Positions 31,300 through 39,166 of a stretch of DNA of 39,166 nucleotides are shown here, in pieces; positions within the stretch are counted from its first letter, which is position 1, and each line of letters begins with the position of its first letter. Below the pieces are notes generated by a model. The model did no database searches, was not told where the DNA came from, and saw nothing but the letters and a program-made list of their open reading frames with translations. The DNA is from Clostridia bacterium (GTDB lineage: Bacteria; Bacillota; Clostridia; Oscillospirales; CAG-272), in NCBI GenBank assembly GCA_017452475.1, contig JAFTMJ010000034.1, forward strand, positions 1-39,166. Direction: 5' to 3'. The position numbers were made by a program, and so were the translations under genes.

Positions 31300-32842
31300 T
31301 GTAATTTCAAGCGGCGTGGAGCTGTGCTTCCTTGACCAAAGGAATGGGCGCCTGTTGCTAACGGGCAGACTGTACGGCAATGACCCTGCGCCAACCCTTT
31401 GCTACACCTTGAACGGTGAAAAAAGGGAGGCTGATTTGGGTGCAAGCACTGAAATTAGCCACACATATCGCCACATTTTTAAAATTGAGCTTGATTTATC
31501 CAAGCTAAACAGTGTTCGCCTTTCATTTGAAGCGAATACAGTGTGCGGCCCCTTTTTCCCCATTGAATTTAAGTGTAACGGCTACTCTGTAATCGGCGAA
31601 TATATTGTTTACAACGAGAGCTCCACGGTTATAATTGAAAAATGCACCAAGGAGCTTTTAAAGCAACGGAAAAGAAAATATAAGGTGTTCTCCTTTAAAA
31701 AGGATGCTCTCATTGCCTTCGCAATCCGCGTGTTTAACAGGCTGCTTAAGCCCTTTTGCAAAAAGGAGCTTTGGCTGATTTCCGACAGGATAGACAGGGC
31801 GGGGGACAACGGACAGGCGTTTTTTGAGTATGTGGTAAAAAACACACCCAAGGGTGTTAAGCCTGTGTTTCTATTGGACAAAAAATCTCCCGATTACAAG
31901 AAAATGAAAAAAATCGGCAAGGTAAAAAGCCCTGTTTCCCCATTTTATAAGGTTTACTACACCTTAGCTTCAAAGCATATTTCCTCTCAGCTTGACGGAA
32001 GCAGGCTACTTAAGGTAAGAGCTTATCTTAAGGATATTTTGAACAAGCAGGATGTGGTTTTCCTCCAGCACGGAGTTATTGAGCATGACAGCTCCTCCTA
32101 CTACAACCGCTTTGATTTTGGAATGGATATGTTTGTTACCACCACAAACGGCGAGTATGGCTCTATTGTTGGCATAGAAAGCTACGGCTGTGACGACACG
32201 GTTACGCAGCTTGTGGGGCTATGCAGGCACGATAAGCTTAAAAATGAACGGGAGAATATTATTTTCATTGCCCCCTCCTGGCGCCTTGGTCTTTTGACGG
32301 ACACGGAGACAAGGGAAATAAAGGAGGGCTTTGAAAATAGCACCTACTATAAAATTTTCAACGGACTTTTAAACAGCGAAAGGCTGATTGCAAAGGCAAT
32401 GGAAAAGGGCTATAAAATATGCTTTTATCCACACAGGATGATGGAAAAAGCAAAGCATTTCTTCAAAACAAGCCACCCTGTGTTCATAAACGGGGACAGC
32501 ATTTCCTATACGGAGATGTTTTGCAAGGGAGCTATGCTTATAACCGACTTTTCCTCTGTTCAATTTGACTTTGCGTACCTAAAAAAGCCGCTTATTTACT
32601 GTCAAGCGGACAAGGCTGAGTTCTTTGCCGCGCACACCTGCACAGAGGGATATATGGACTATGAGCGTGACGGCTTCGGCCCTATTTGCAACACCCTTGA
32701 CAGTCTTGTTGACACAATTTGCGAGTATATGGACAATGATTGCCAAATCAAGGAAATGTACCTTGAAAGAATAGAAAAAACATTTAAGTTCACAGACGGA
32801 AAGAGCTGTGAAAGGACACTTGAAAGGATAATGGAGCTTTGA
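31286..32842 (+). CDS. CDP-glycerol glycerophosphotransferase family protein (TagB/TagF-like), copy 2
   Basis: 518 residues, start 14 bases inside the preceding gene. It is a clear paralogue of that gene: both have an N-terminal domain of about 160 residues, a basic linker (KQRKRKYKVFSFKKD) and the same C-terminal transferase sequence, including LISDRIDRAGDNGQAFFEY, FLQHGVIEHDSSSY, YPHRMM and ITDFSSVQFDFAY. GVIKDD in the other two is GVIEHD here, so the site is slightly changed. The N-terminal domains of the two copies are far less alike than the catalytic domains. Likely made with its neighbour; may act as a pair on one polymer or on two successive steps. Confidence 0.9.
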   Translation: MERADVISSGVELCFLDQRNGRLLLTGRLYGNDPAPTLCYTLNGEKREADLGASTEISHTYRHIFKIELDLSKLNSVRLSFEANTVCGPFFPIEFKCNGYSVIGEYIVYNESSTVIIEKCTKELLKQRKRKYKVFSFKKDALIAFAIRVFNRLLKPFCKKELWLISDRIDRAGDNGQAFFEYVVKNTPKGVKPVFLLDKKSPDYKKMKKIGKVKSPVSPFYKVYYTLASKHISSQLDGSRLLKVRAYLKDILNKQDVVFLQHGVIEHDSSSYYNRFDFGMDMFVTTTNGEYGSIVGIESYGCDDTVTQLVGLCRHDKLKNERENIIFIAPSWRLGLLTDTETREIKEGFENSTYYKIFNGLLNSERLIAKAMEKGYKICFYPHRMMEKAKHFFKTSHPVFINGDSISYTEMFCKGAMLITDFSSVQFDFAYLKKPLIYCQADKAEFFAAHTCTEGYMDYERDGFGPICNTLDSLVDTICEYMDNDCQIKEMYLERIEKTFKFTDGKSCERTLERIMEL

Positions 32843-32843
32843 T

Positions 32844-34322
32844 ATGATTAAGTTTAGTACACCCGAGAGCTGCGGTGTCAGCTCGGCAAAAATACACAAG
32901 TTTATTTCCCAACTAAACAGGCGCCAAATGCATATGCACAGTGTGCTTATGATGCGTGGGGACAGTATAATTTATGAGGGCTATTGGGCGCCCTTTACCT
33001 GTGACTTTAACCACAGGATGTACTCTGTTACCAAAAGCTTTGTGTCCGTGGCAGTGGGGCTTTGCGTTGAGGACGGGCTATTTTGCCTTGATGACAAAAT
33101 TGTTGACCTGTTCCCCGAAAAGCTTGACCCGGGAATTAACGAGCATTTAAAAAAGCAAACGGTAAGAGAGATGCTGACAATGACCACAACCTGCTGCCCC
33201 TGCGGATGGTTTGGTGAAACGGACCCTGACAGAACCCACCTTTACTTTAACAAGGAGGGCTACCGCAGGCCAAGCGGAACTATTTGGGAATATGATAGCT
33301 CTGGCTCACAGGTGCTTTCCTCCCTTGTGGAAAAGGTAACGGGCAAGCGCCTCTTTGACTACCTTAACGAGCGAATTTTCACCCACCTTGGCACATTTAA
33401 AAACGCAAAAATTCTCCAAACGCCAAACGGGGACTCCTGGGGAGACTCCGCTATGATTTGCACCACCCGTGACCTTGCCTCCTTTGCCCGTTTTGTTATG
33501 AGCTACGGCGTTCATAACGGAAAAAGGCTAATGAATGAGGAGTACCTAAGGGAGGCGACAAAAAAGCAGGTGGATAACAACTGGGACATACATATGCATG
33601 TGTTCCACCACGGCTACGGCTACCAGATATGGAAGGGACCTGATGACTCCTTTGCCTTTGTCGGTATGGGCGACCAGCTTGCCGTTTGCATACCGAAATA
33701 TGACTTTATTTTCTGCTGTACCGCAGATAACCAAGGCAACGAGTCCGCACGGGACTACATTATTTATCAGCTTTGGGACTGCATAATTGATGAAATAAGC
33801 AATTCCCCCTTAGAGGAAAACCCGAATGAGCAAAAGCGGCTATCCCTGCTAAACGACTCCCTTAAGCTTTTTGCGGCGCAGGGAAAGGCCGACTCACCTT
33901 GGCGTGAAAAATTAGACGGGGTAACCTACGCTTGCCCACCCAACGAAATGGATTTAAAGGAGTTCACCTTTAGCTTTGACGGATCTTCGGGCGGCACCCT
34001 TTCCTACGAAAGGGGAGGGCGCAAAATGGAGCTGCCCTTCTACATTAACAAAAACCGCTTTGGCTCCTTCCCCGAGCTTGGCTACGCAAAGGAAAGGGGT
34101 AGGGTGCGCACAACCGACGGACATATGTACAAGGATGCGGTGTCTGCCGCTTGGCTCCAGGACAACAAGCTAATGCTGTTTGTTCAGATAATTGACGAGT
34201 ATTTTGGCAACGCCTCCTTAACCTTTGCCTTTAAGGATGATGAGGCAACCGTGCTTTTCCACAAGATTGCCGAGGACTTTTTGTGGGGATATGAGGGTCA
34301 GGTTGGAGCAAAAAGGCTTTGA
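32844..34322 (+). CDS. Serine hydrolase of the beta-lactamase/penicillin-binding-like family (class C-type)
   Basis: 492 residues, beginning one base after the previous stop, with GGAG seven bases upstream. The PF00144 fold is seen in SVTK (Ser61 nucleophile, Lys64), Y-D-S (Tyr150, Ser152, in the place of Y-x-N) and HHGYGYQIWKG, a variant of the third H/K-x-G motif. Residues about 370-490 form an extra C-terminal domain. There is no signal peptide, so it seems cytoplasmic. Family members include D-Ala esterases and peptidases (PBP4*-type), 6-aminohexanoate-dimer hydrolase-like enzymes and lipases. As the last gene of the CDP-glycerol transferase operon it might act on an ester of the surface polymer or its precursor, but the missing signal peptide argues for an intracellular substrate. 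Confidence 0.87.
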   Translation: MIKFSTPESCGVSSAKIHKFISQLNRRQMHMHSVLMMRGDSIIYEGYWAPFTCDFNHRMYSVTKSFVSVAVGLCVEDGLFCLDDKIVDLFPEKLDPGINEHLKKQTVREMLTMTTTCCPCGWFGETDPDRTHLYFNKEGYRRPSGTIWEYDSSGSQVLSSLVEKVTGKRLFDYLNERIFTHLGTFKNAKILQTPNGDSWGDSAMICTTRDLASFARFVMSYGVHNGKRLMNEEYLREATKKQVDNNWDIHMHVFHHGYGYQIWKGPDDSFAFVGMGDQLAVCIPKYDFIFCCTADNQGNESARDYIIYQLWDCIIDEISNSPLEENPNEQKRLSLLNDSLKLFAAQGKADSPWREKLDGVTYACPPNEMDLKEFTFSFDGSSGGTLSYERGGRKMELPFYINKNRFGSFPELGYAKERGRVRTTDGHMYKDAVSAAWLQDNKLMLFVQIIDEYFGNASLTFAFKDDEATVLFHKIAEDFLWGYEGQVGAKRL

Positions 34323-34402
34323 TGCCGACACATAGCGGAAAGAGAGACACGGCTTAAGAAAGTCCCTTTAAATACGGAAAAACCAAAAAACACAATTAAA
34401 AT

Positions 34403-34442
34403 ACAGGTGTACCGATAATGTTAGTACACCTGTTACTTTTTT
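34403..34442 (+). terminator. Rho-independent terminator of the transferase/serine hydrolase operon
   Basis: ACAGGTGTAC (34403-34412) pairs perfectly with GTACACCTGT (34424-34433), followed by TACTTTTTT. Confidence 0.92.
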
Positions 34443-34546
34443 CATAATAGGGTTACTCAAAGCCTTGCGATTTTTGGGGCTTGCAAAGATGATTGCGCCC
34501 TTGAAAGAACGAAGAGTTATTTTACATAAATATTTTGCGTAATTTA

Positions 34547-34575
34547 TTGAACTATTACTATTTGTGTGATAAAAT
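34547..34575 (+). promoter_or_regulatory. Sigma-A promoter of the SGNH-Mrr-hydrolase operon
   Basis: TTGAAC at 34547-34552, 17-base spacer, TAAAAT at 34570-34575, about 30 bases before the ATG at 34605. Confidence 0.78.
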
Positions 34576-34604
34576 ATAAACAGAAACTGCTTTTGAGGTG
34601 CGAA

Positions 34605-35606
34605 ATGAAGGAATATACATATTTAGACTACCCTATTAAGGTTTACGGCATACCCCATTTTGATGAAAGAAGATGTCTTAAGCGGTTGCCCGACGAGGTA
34701 ATTGAAAAAGTGCCGAGCTTAGAGTTTTTGGGCAGGCGACCCATGGGCGTGCGCCTTGGCTTTAGGACAAACTCCGAAAATATTACCGTCAAGATTGAAT
34801 TTGAAACGATGTCCTTCGATATCGGAATGTCAATTTACTCCTGCCAAAGCGCGTTTGTTTTTGCAGGGGCGCACACGTCCTCCCGTTTTTTGGGCTTGGC
34901 AGCTATCGACAGCTACGAAAGCAAGGCTTGTGAAAGAGCCTTTAGAAAGAGTGCGAAAATGGAGGACATTACCGTTTTTCTGCCAAGAAACGAGATTTTA
35001 AAAAGCATTTCTGTCCTCATAGATGACGAAGCAGAGATTGAGCCGCCCACACCGTATAAATACGAAAAGCCCATTGTTTACTACGGCTCATCAATAACGG
35101 AGGGGGGCATTGCCTGCAATGTGTCAAACGGCTACAACGCCATCATTTCCCGACATTTGGACACGGACTACATTAACTTAGGCTTTTCGGGTAATGCCAA
35201 GGGTGAGCTTGCAATGGCGGACTTTATTAACACAATTGATATGTCAATCTTCGTATATGACTATGACCACAATGCCCCGACGGTTGAGCATTTGGCAAGC
35301 ACCCACGAGTTGTTTTTCAAAAGAATTAGGGAAAAGCACCCCACATTGCCAATTGTTATGCTGACCCGCCCTTGCGCAAATTACGGCGAGGACGAAAGGG
35401 CAAGGCGAGAGGTGGTGCGCACAACATATGAAAACGCGCTTAGCGGCGGGGACAAAAATGTTTATTTCATTGACGGCGAGACATATTTCAAGGATGACCC
35501 CGACCGTGAGCTTTGCTTTATTGACACTGTGCATCCAAATGATTTGGGCTTTTACAAAATGGCGCAGGTTGTTGAGCCTGTGATTAAGAAAATTCTTGAG
35601 GCATAA
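34605..35606 (+). CDS. SGNH/GDSL-type esterase
   Basis: 333 residues from the ATG at 34605, chosen for GAGGTG four bases upstream; a GTG at 34566 lies within the promoter region. Residues 1-145 form an N-terminal beta-rich domain (PF14607-like, GxDLY family), and 155-333 the SGNH hydrolase domain: YYGSSITEG (nucleophile Ser163), NLGFSGN (Gly196, Asn197), and IDTVHPNDLGF (Asp307, His310). Such proteins remove acetyl or other acyl groups from carbohydrates. There is no signal peptide, so the substrate is probably imported or intracellular. It is the first gene of a three-gene run; the second is a nuclease two bases downstream. Confidence 0.88.
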   Translation: MKEYTYLDYPIKVYGIPHFDERRCLKRLPDEVIEKVPSLEFLGRRPMGVRLGFRTNSENITVKIEFETMSFDIGMSIYSCQSAFVFAGAHTSSRFLGLAAIDSYESKACERAFRKSAKMEDITVFLPRNEILKSISVLIDDEAEIEPPTPYKYEKPIVYYGSSITEGGIACNVSNGYNAIISRHLDTDYINLGFSGNAKGELAMADFINTIDMSIFVYDYDHNAPTVEHLASTHELFFKRIREKHPTLPIVMLTRPCANYGEDERARREVVRTTYENALSGGDKNVYFIDGETYFKDDPDRELCFIDTVHPNDLGFYKMAQVVEPVIKKILEA

Positions 35607-35608
35607 TT

Positions 35609-36616
35609 ATGAGAGTTACAAACAAAATGAAAAGAAAGGCCACCGAGGCGGTAATTAAATTCTTGTCCAATGTGGAGTGCGCCACAAGGAGTGAAATAAT
35701 CGAAGGGGCGCTTAAGTGCTACGGCTTGACGGAAAGCGAGCTTGAGGACTTTTCCCCACGGAGCAAGAACAGCGTGATAAGAAGCTATATTTCCACCGCC
35801 ATAAACGACCTTATCAACAAAAAGGACTTAACAAGAAACGGGGAAAGGTATTGCCTTGCCAAGGAGGAGCTTGTTATTGTCAAGGAGGATTTGGTTGAGG
35901 CAGAGATAAAGGAGATTTTACAGCGGAGCGCATATACGAAAAACGAGATTTTCCGCCAGCTTGAGAGCCACTTCGGCACGGATATGACCTCCTCCTTTAA
36001 GGATGACTATTCCCTGCACTCCATTGCGGGAAATGTGCTTTTCAACCTTTTGCAAAATGATGAAATCGAGTTCATAGACGGCAAGTACAGGGATATAACA
36101 CCTGAGGATATTAACGAAAATAACGACACTCCCCTGCCCGAAAATGAATTTAAGCCTAAGTTTTTCAAAAAGCTTTGGCTTATGGGCGGCAAGTTTTTTG
36201 AAAGCTTTGTTGCCAACCTTTTGGAAAAATACTTCACCCTGTCCGGCAAGATGGTGGTGTACTGTGACATTACAGGCGGCAGTGATGACGGCGGCTTGGA
36301 TGTGGAGCTTGAAACCGTGGACTTCTTGGGCTTTGTGGAAACCATTGTGGCGCAAACAAAGTGCCGTGACCGCGCCCATGTTACAGAAAAGGAGGTGCGC
36401 GAGTTTTACGGCGCCATGAACGCAAAGAAGGCGACAAGGGGTATTTATGTAACCACCACCCACTTCCACGAAAGCGCGGAAAACTTTATTGAAGCCATCG
36501 GCGACCTTGTGGGCATTGACGGAGATAAGCTGTTTAGCTTGGTTAAGCGCACATCCTACGGAATTAACAAGCACAAGGGCGGATTTACCTTTGACGAGGC
36601 GATTTTTAACAGGTGA
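35609..36616 (+). CDS. Mrr-type (PD-(D/E)XK) restriction endonuclease-like protein with two N-terminal winged-helix segments
   Basis: 335 residues, start two bases after the SGNH stop. Residues 190-300 are the Mrr endonuclease fold (PF04471): FFESF (Glu198), GGSDDGGLDVELE (Asp231) and VAQTK (Gln249, Lys251), with Q-x-K in place of E-x-K as in Mrr itself. Residues about 10-85 (TEAVIKFLSN...RNGERYCLAKEE) and 96-165 (EAEIKEILQRSAYTKNEIF...DGKYRDI) each look like a winged-helix domain; they resemble one another in layout. Mrr-like enzymes cleave modified DNA (type IV restriction). No methyltransferase or specificity subunit is next to it. An alternative is a structure-specific nuclease or a DNA-binding regulator. 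Confidence 0.85.
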   Translation: MRVTNKMKRKATEAVIKFLSNVECATRSEIIEGALKCYGLTESELEDFSPRSKNSVIRSYISTAINDLINKKDLTRNGERYCLAKEELVIVKEDLVEAEIKEILQRSAYTKNEIFRQLESHFGTDMTSSFKDDYSLHSIAGNVLFNLLQNDEIEFIDGKYRDITPEDINENNDTPLPENEFKPKFFKKLWLMGGKFFESFVANLLEKYFTLSGKMVVYCDITGGSDDGGLDVELETVDFLGFVETIVAQTKCRDRAHVTEKEVREFYGAMNAKKATRGIYVTTTHFHESAENFIEAIGDLVGIDGDKLFSLVKRTSYGINKHKGGFTFDEAIFNR

Positions 36617-36621
36617 GGATT

Positions 36622-37347
36622 ATGGAAAAAATTATTAATTACGAAAATTTAAGGTACTACGCATACTCAAATGACAAAGCAATTAAGGGCGACATTAAGG
36701 GAATTGTTATTGATTTCTTTGGTCTTGGTGGGCAAGCAATGTTCCGTGAGGATACGAAAACAGGCACATTTTTTGCCGAAAACGGCGTTATTTTCATCGT
36801 TCCGTACACTAACCCTTGGGGTTGGATGAACAGGGATGAGGTGCGCCTTGCCGACGAAATTATTGATGTAATAAAGGAAAAATACGGTCTTACCGACAAA
36901 ACCCCCTTGGTTGCCACAGGCGGCTCAATGGGTGGGCTTGCCTGCATTGTTTACACAAAATATGCAAAGCACACCCCTGTTGGATGCGTGGCAAGCTGTC
37001 CCGTTTGCGACCTGCCCTACCACTACACGGAGCGTGTTGATTTGCCCCGTACCCTGTATAGCGCATTTTATAGCTACGATTGCTCCTTGGATGAGGCGCT
37101 GAAGAGCTGCTCCCCCTTGCATTTGGCAAGCACCCTGCCCGAAAAGACGGAATACACAATTTTCCATTGCGAGAAGGACAGCGCTGTAAACATTGAAATG
37201 CACAGTGACAAATTTGTAAACGAGCTTTCAAAATACAGGCGCGTTGATTATTTCAAGGTGCCAAACAAGGACCACTGTGATTTAGGGGAGGAAAACGACC
37301 TTAAGTTTAAGCAGATTGCACTTTCCTATGTATTAAAAAACTCTTGA
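36622..37347 (+). CDS. Alpha/beta hydrolase (esterase/peptidase-type)
   Basis: 241 residues from the ATG at 36622; a GTG at 36613, overlapping the nuclease stop codon, is in frame and possible, but ATG has AGGTGAGG ahead of it. The catalytic triad can be placed: nucleophile Ser102 in TGGSMGG, acid Asp186 in HCEKDSAVN, and His218 in NKDHCD. The sequence fits the prolyl-oligopeptidase/dienelactone-hydrolase-like group. There is no signal peptide. With the SGNH esterase two genes upstream it suggests intracellular deacylation; substrate unknown. The stop codon overlaps the -35 of the next promoter. Confidence 0.85.
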   Translation: MEKIINYENLRYYAYSNDKAIKGDIKGIVIDFFGLGGQAMFREDTKTGTFFAENGVIFIVPYTNPWGWMNRDEVRLADEIIDVIKEKYGLTDKTPLVATGGSMGGLACIVYTKYAKHTPVGCVASCPVCDLPYHYTERVDLPRTLYSAFYSYDCSLDEALKSCSPLHLASTLPEKTEYTIFHCEKDSAVNIEMHSDKFVNELSKYRRVDYFKVPNKDHCDLGEENDLKFKQIALSYVLKNS

Positions 37348-37372
37348 TTTTAAGCTAACCTTGTGCTATTAT
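37344..37372 (+). promoter_or_regulatory. Sigma-A promoter of the secreted protein gene at 37407
   Basis: TTGATT at 37344-37349 (overlapping the preceding stop codon), 17-base spacer, TATTAT at 37367-37372. Confidence 0.7.
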
Positions 37373-37406
37373 TAAATTATATATTTGTATTTTTAAGGAG
37401 AACTTT

Positions 37407-39011
37407 ATGAAAAAATTGCTTTTCACCCTTTCGCTTACACTGCTCCTTTGCTTTGTGCTTGTGGGCGTGGTTAGTGCAAGATCCGCTTACCTTGAGGAAA
37501 TTCCCGAGGAGTGGCTTTACAAAGGGGACACGGTTACACACTTTATAGTTTTCGACGGAAACGAATACTATAACGATGCAACAACCATCAACGCCTTCAA
37601 CACTGAAGCTATGGATGCGGCATTACTTAGTGTTAATGTAAGTAAGGATTCAAGCGAGACAACTTCAGTTTCAAAGGATGAAATTGGAGCAAAGTATCTG
37701 ACAAAGCTTGTTTTCCCTAAGACAACTACCACAGGTAGCCCTGTAACCACTGTTGATTTAAATTCACTTAAGGGAAATGCAACTTATTTTTGGGGCAAGG
37801 TTACTCCCGCCAAGCTGGGTGCGACTGTTTTTCCGTCCACAATGACCTCCACTTCCGATATGAACGAGGCTGTTGGAAACTTAAGATATATTGATTTTGG
37901 CGAGAATTCACAGCTAAAGAATATTCCCGGTTGGTTTTGCCAGGATGCCAACAAGCTTACATGCGTTAAAAATTTCCCTAAGGATTTAGACACAATCGGT
38001 GCATATGCATTCAACAGATCTGTAAATGCGTTCCATGGCGTTTTGTATATCAATGCAACAACCGTTAGTGGAGGTGCATTCAACAATGCAATTACACACT
38101 TAGACGGTATTGTTTTTGGTCCTAAGGTTAAGTCTATTGGAAACCAGACCTTCTGTGTTCGTGCCAGCGAAACAGGTCTTGGCGACCCGAAGGTTAAGTT
38201 TGTTGAATTCCAATGCCCCGTTAGCACCCTGTCTCTTGGTGCCATAGGTAACGACAAGGGCTCATTCAACTTTGCTCCCAAAAGCGGCAATCCCCGCTCG
38301 CCTTACTCAAGCTTGCAGTGCATTGTTGTCTCCAACGAGGCTGATTTAGCCTTGATAGAAGCAAACGGCTACACCACTATCCAAGAGCTGAATACAAATA
38401 TTTGCTTTGACGAAAATTACAGCAACACATTTGTTACAGCACATAATTACACATACACATATAGCTATGAAAGCCTTACAAGCGCAGGCGCAAAAACAGG
38501 CACATGCTCCTGCGGCGCAACCGTGGTTGAAGCCTTGCCCGCAATCTTTGAGTGCTACGGCTACTCAATTGCAACCTACGGTGAGGGAGCAATTACAGTT
38601 GGCTTTAGGGTTGACCTTAAGGCATTGACTGCCTATGAGGAAATGCTTGGCTACACAGTTTCCTTCGGTATTGTTGCCGTAGGCACTGAAAACTTGGGCG
38701 GCAAGAGCCCTCTTGATGAAAACGGAAATGCGGTAGCGCTTGAAAAGGGATTAGTTATCAAGGCTGAGCTTGACAGGGCAAACGCATTGTTTGACGGCAA
38801 GGTAATCGGTCTTAACACCGAAAGCCAAAAGAGCACCCAGCTTATTATGTGCGGATATGCCCATATAACTGATGGTGAGGGCAACACAGTTTCCGTTTCC
38901 TATTTGCAAAAGTCAGATGCAGAAGGTTTGGTTTCCACCTCCTACAATGATTTGTTGGCGGTTAGCCTTACGGAAATCGAACCCATTTGTCTCGGAACGA
39001 TAAATCCGTGA
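37407..39011 (+). CDS. Secreted LRR-like surface protein with shared C-terminal domain
   Basis: 534 residues, AAGGAGAA six bases before the ATG. The signal peptide (1-24, LLFTLSLTLLLCFVLVGVVSA) ends at SA|R. Residues about 130-300 include degenerate BspA-like leucine-rich repeats (LRYIDFGENSQLKNIPGWFC, LDTIGAYAFN, KVKSIGNQTFC). Then comes a linker rich in Tyr/Thr with a CSCG module (residues about 345-375) and a C-terminal domain (about 380-534) that contains GFRVDLKALTAY and matches the end of the protein at 1-1897. There is no lipobox, LPxTG sorting signal or C-terminal membrane segment, so it is probably secreted or held by that C-terminal domain (inference). It has its own promoter. Function unknown; a surface scaffold or adhesin is the usual reading. 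Confidence 0.82.
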   Translation: MKKLLFTLSLTLLLCFVLVGVVSARSAYLEEIPEEWLYKGDTVTHFIVFDGNEYYNDATTINAFNTEAMDAALLSVNVSKDSSETTSVSKDEIGAKYLTKLVFPKTTTTGSPVTTVDLNSLKGNATYFWGKVTPAKLGATVFPSTMTSTSDMNEAVGNLRYIDFGENSQLKNIPGWFCQDANKLTCVKNFPKDLDTIGAYAFNRSVNAFHGVLYINATTVSGGAFNNAITHLDGIVFGPKVKSIGNQTFCVRASETGLGDPKVKFVEFQCPVSTLSLGAIGNDKGSFNFAPKSGNPRSPYSSLQCIVVSNEADLALIEANGYTTIQELNTNICFDENYSNTFVTAHNYTYTYSYESLTSAGAKTGTCSCGATVVEALPAIFECYGYSIATYGEGAITVGFRVDLKALTAYEEMLGYTVSFGIVAVGTENLGGKSPLDENGNAVALEKGLVIKAELDRANALFDGKVIGLNTESQKSTQLIMCGYAHITDGEGNTVSVSYLQKSDAEGLVSTSYNDLLAVSLTEIEPICLGTINP

Positions 39012-39166
39012 GCCTTTGTCCGGCCTTTGCCTTGAAAGTTTTTTAACTGTCTGCGCCAAAGCTCGAAAAAATCCTCTCTCGAAAACCCCCAAACCTACTA
39101 AAGAGCGGTTCGGGGAACCCCTAGGATTTATTCGTTCGGAGATGCAAGCAGTTTTAAATGAGAAAA
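39012..39166. other. Right-edge sequence, unassigned
   Basis: 155 bases after the last stop. One plus-strand frame stays open to the edge from about 39003, but it has no start signal I would trust, so no gene is called. A short GGTTC/GAACC palindrome lies at 39106-39118. No clear terminator follows the secreted protein gene. Confidence 0.35.

Larger units (their letters stand above)
34323..34604. other. Intergenic region with terminator and promoter
   Basis: A 282-base gap. It holds the terminator at 34403 and the promoter at 34547, and otherwise A/T-rich sequence without a coding signal I would defend. Confidence 0.5.

Noticed and set aside
35918..36574. A 218-codon antisense frame opposite the Mrr-type gene
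   Set aside because: Opposite a gene with intact nuclease motifs; no start signal and no family resemblance.
34605..37347. Complete restriction-modification system around the Mrr-type gene
   Set aside because: Neighbours are an SGNH esterase and an alpha/beta hydrolase; no methyltransferase or specificity subunit is present.
39003..39166. Open plus-strand frame to the right edge
   Set aside because: About 54 codons without a stop can occur by chance, and there is no plausible ribosome binding site or recognisable sequence.

Overview
The window looks like chromosomal DNA of a Clostridia-class Bacillota, probably an uncultured gut member of the Oscillospirales/Christensenellales breadth (inferred; no 16S is present). 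The main evidence is the run cmk - plsC - ispH fused to ribosomal protein S1 (20-22 kb), a hallmark of Clostridia. Support comes from TagF-type CDP-glycerol glycerophosphotransferases, a CotH-family lipoprotein, an AbrB/SpoVT-fold regulator, TTGACA/TATAAT promoters with a uniform 17-base spacer, and A/G-rich Shine-Dalgarno sites. No tRNA, rRNA, CRISPR array, transposase or phage gene was recognised.

Layout. 1-1897 (minus) is a secreted leucine-rich-repeat surface protein that runs off the left edge. It is divergent from an AraC-type regulator (2073) and a membrane metallophosphoesterase (3031). 4439-7186 is a tight three-gene phospholipid operon: a YbhN/MprF-like membrane protein, phosphatidylserine synthase and phosphatidylserine decarboxylase, a route to phosphatidylethanolamine. 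7342-8823 is an unassigned polytopic membrane protein with codon choice suggesting high expression. 8875-10608 (minus) is a GH35 beta-galactosidase. 10687-11195 is a divergent pair, a 56-residue AbrB-like protein and a 77-residue XRE-type regulator, around palindromic operator-like sites. Then follow, on the minus strand, an aspartate aminotransferase, an intergenic array of a structured repeat (12595-12944), asnS and a DinG-like helicase. A zinc-ribbon protein and a previously easy-to-miss 35-residue cysteine-rich membrane peptide (17675-17782) lie on the plus strand. The minus-strand housekeeping block BaiN-like flavoprotein - cmk - plsC - ispH/rpsA follows, then an ABC-F ATPase with one degenerate ATP site.

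From 24.5 kb to the right edge everything is on the plus strand and concerns the cell surface: a GT2 + CDP-glycerol transferase fusion, a Cys/His-repeat CotH lipoprotein, a three-gene operon of two paralogous CDP-glycerol transferases and a serine hydrolase, an operon of an SGNH esterase, an Mrr-type endonuclease and an alpha/beta hydrolase, and a second secreted LRR-like protein whose C-terminal domain matches that of the protein at the left edge. The simplest reading is a locus that builds and edits a glycerol-phosphate (teichoic-acid-like) surface polymer and decorates the envelope; this is inference.

The most unusual items are the tandem structured repeat with compensatory base changes in its hairpin, the three-transferase/CotH/esterase surface locus, the module shared by three secreted proteins, the coordinated decay of one ATP site in the ABC-F protein, and the orphan Mrr nuclease with two winged-helix-like segments inside a hydrolase operon.
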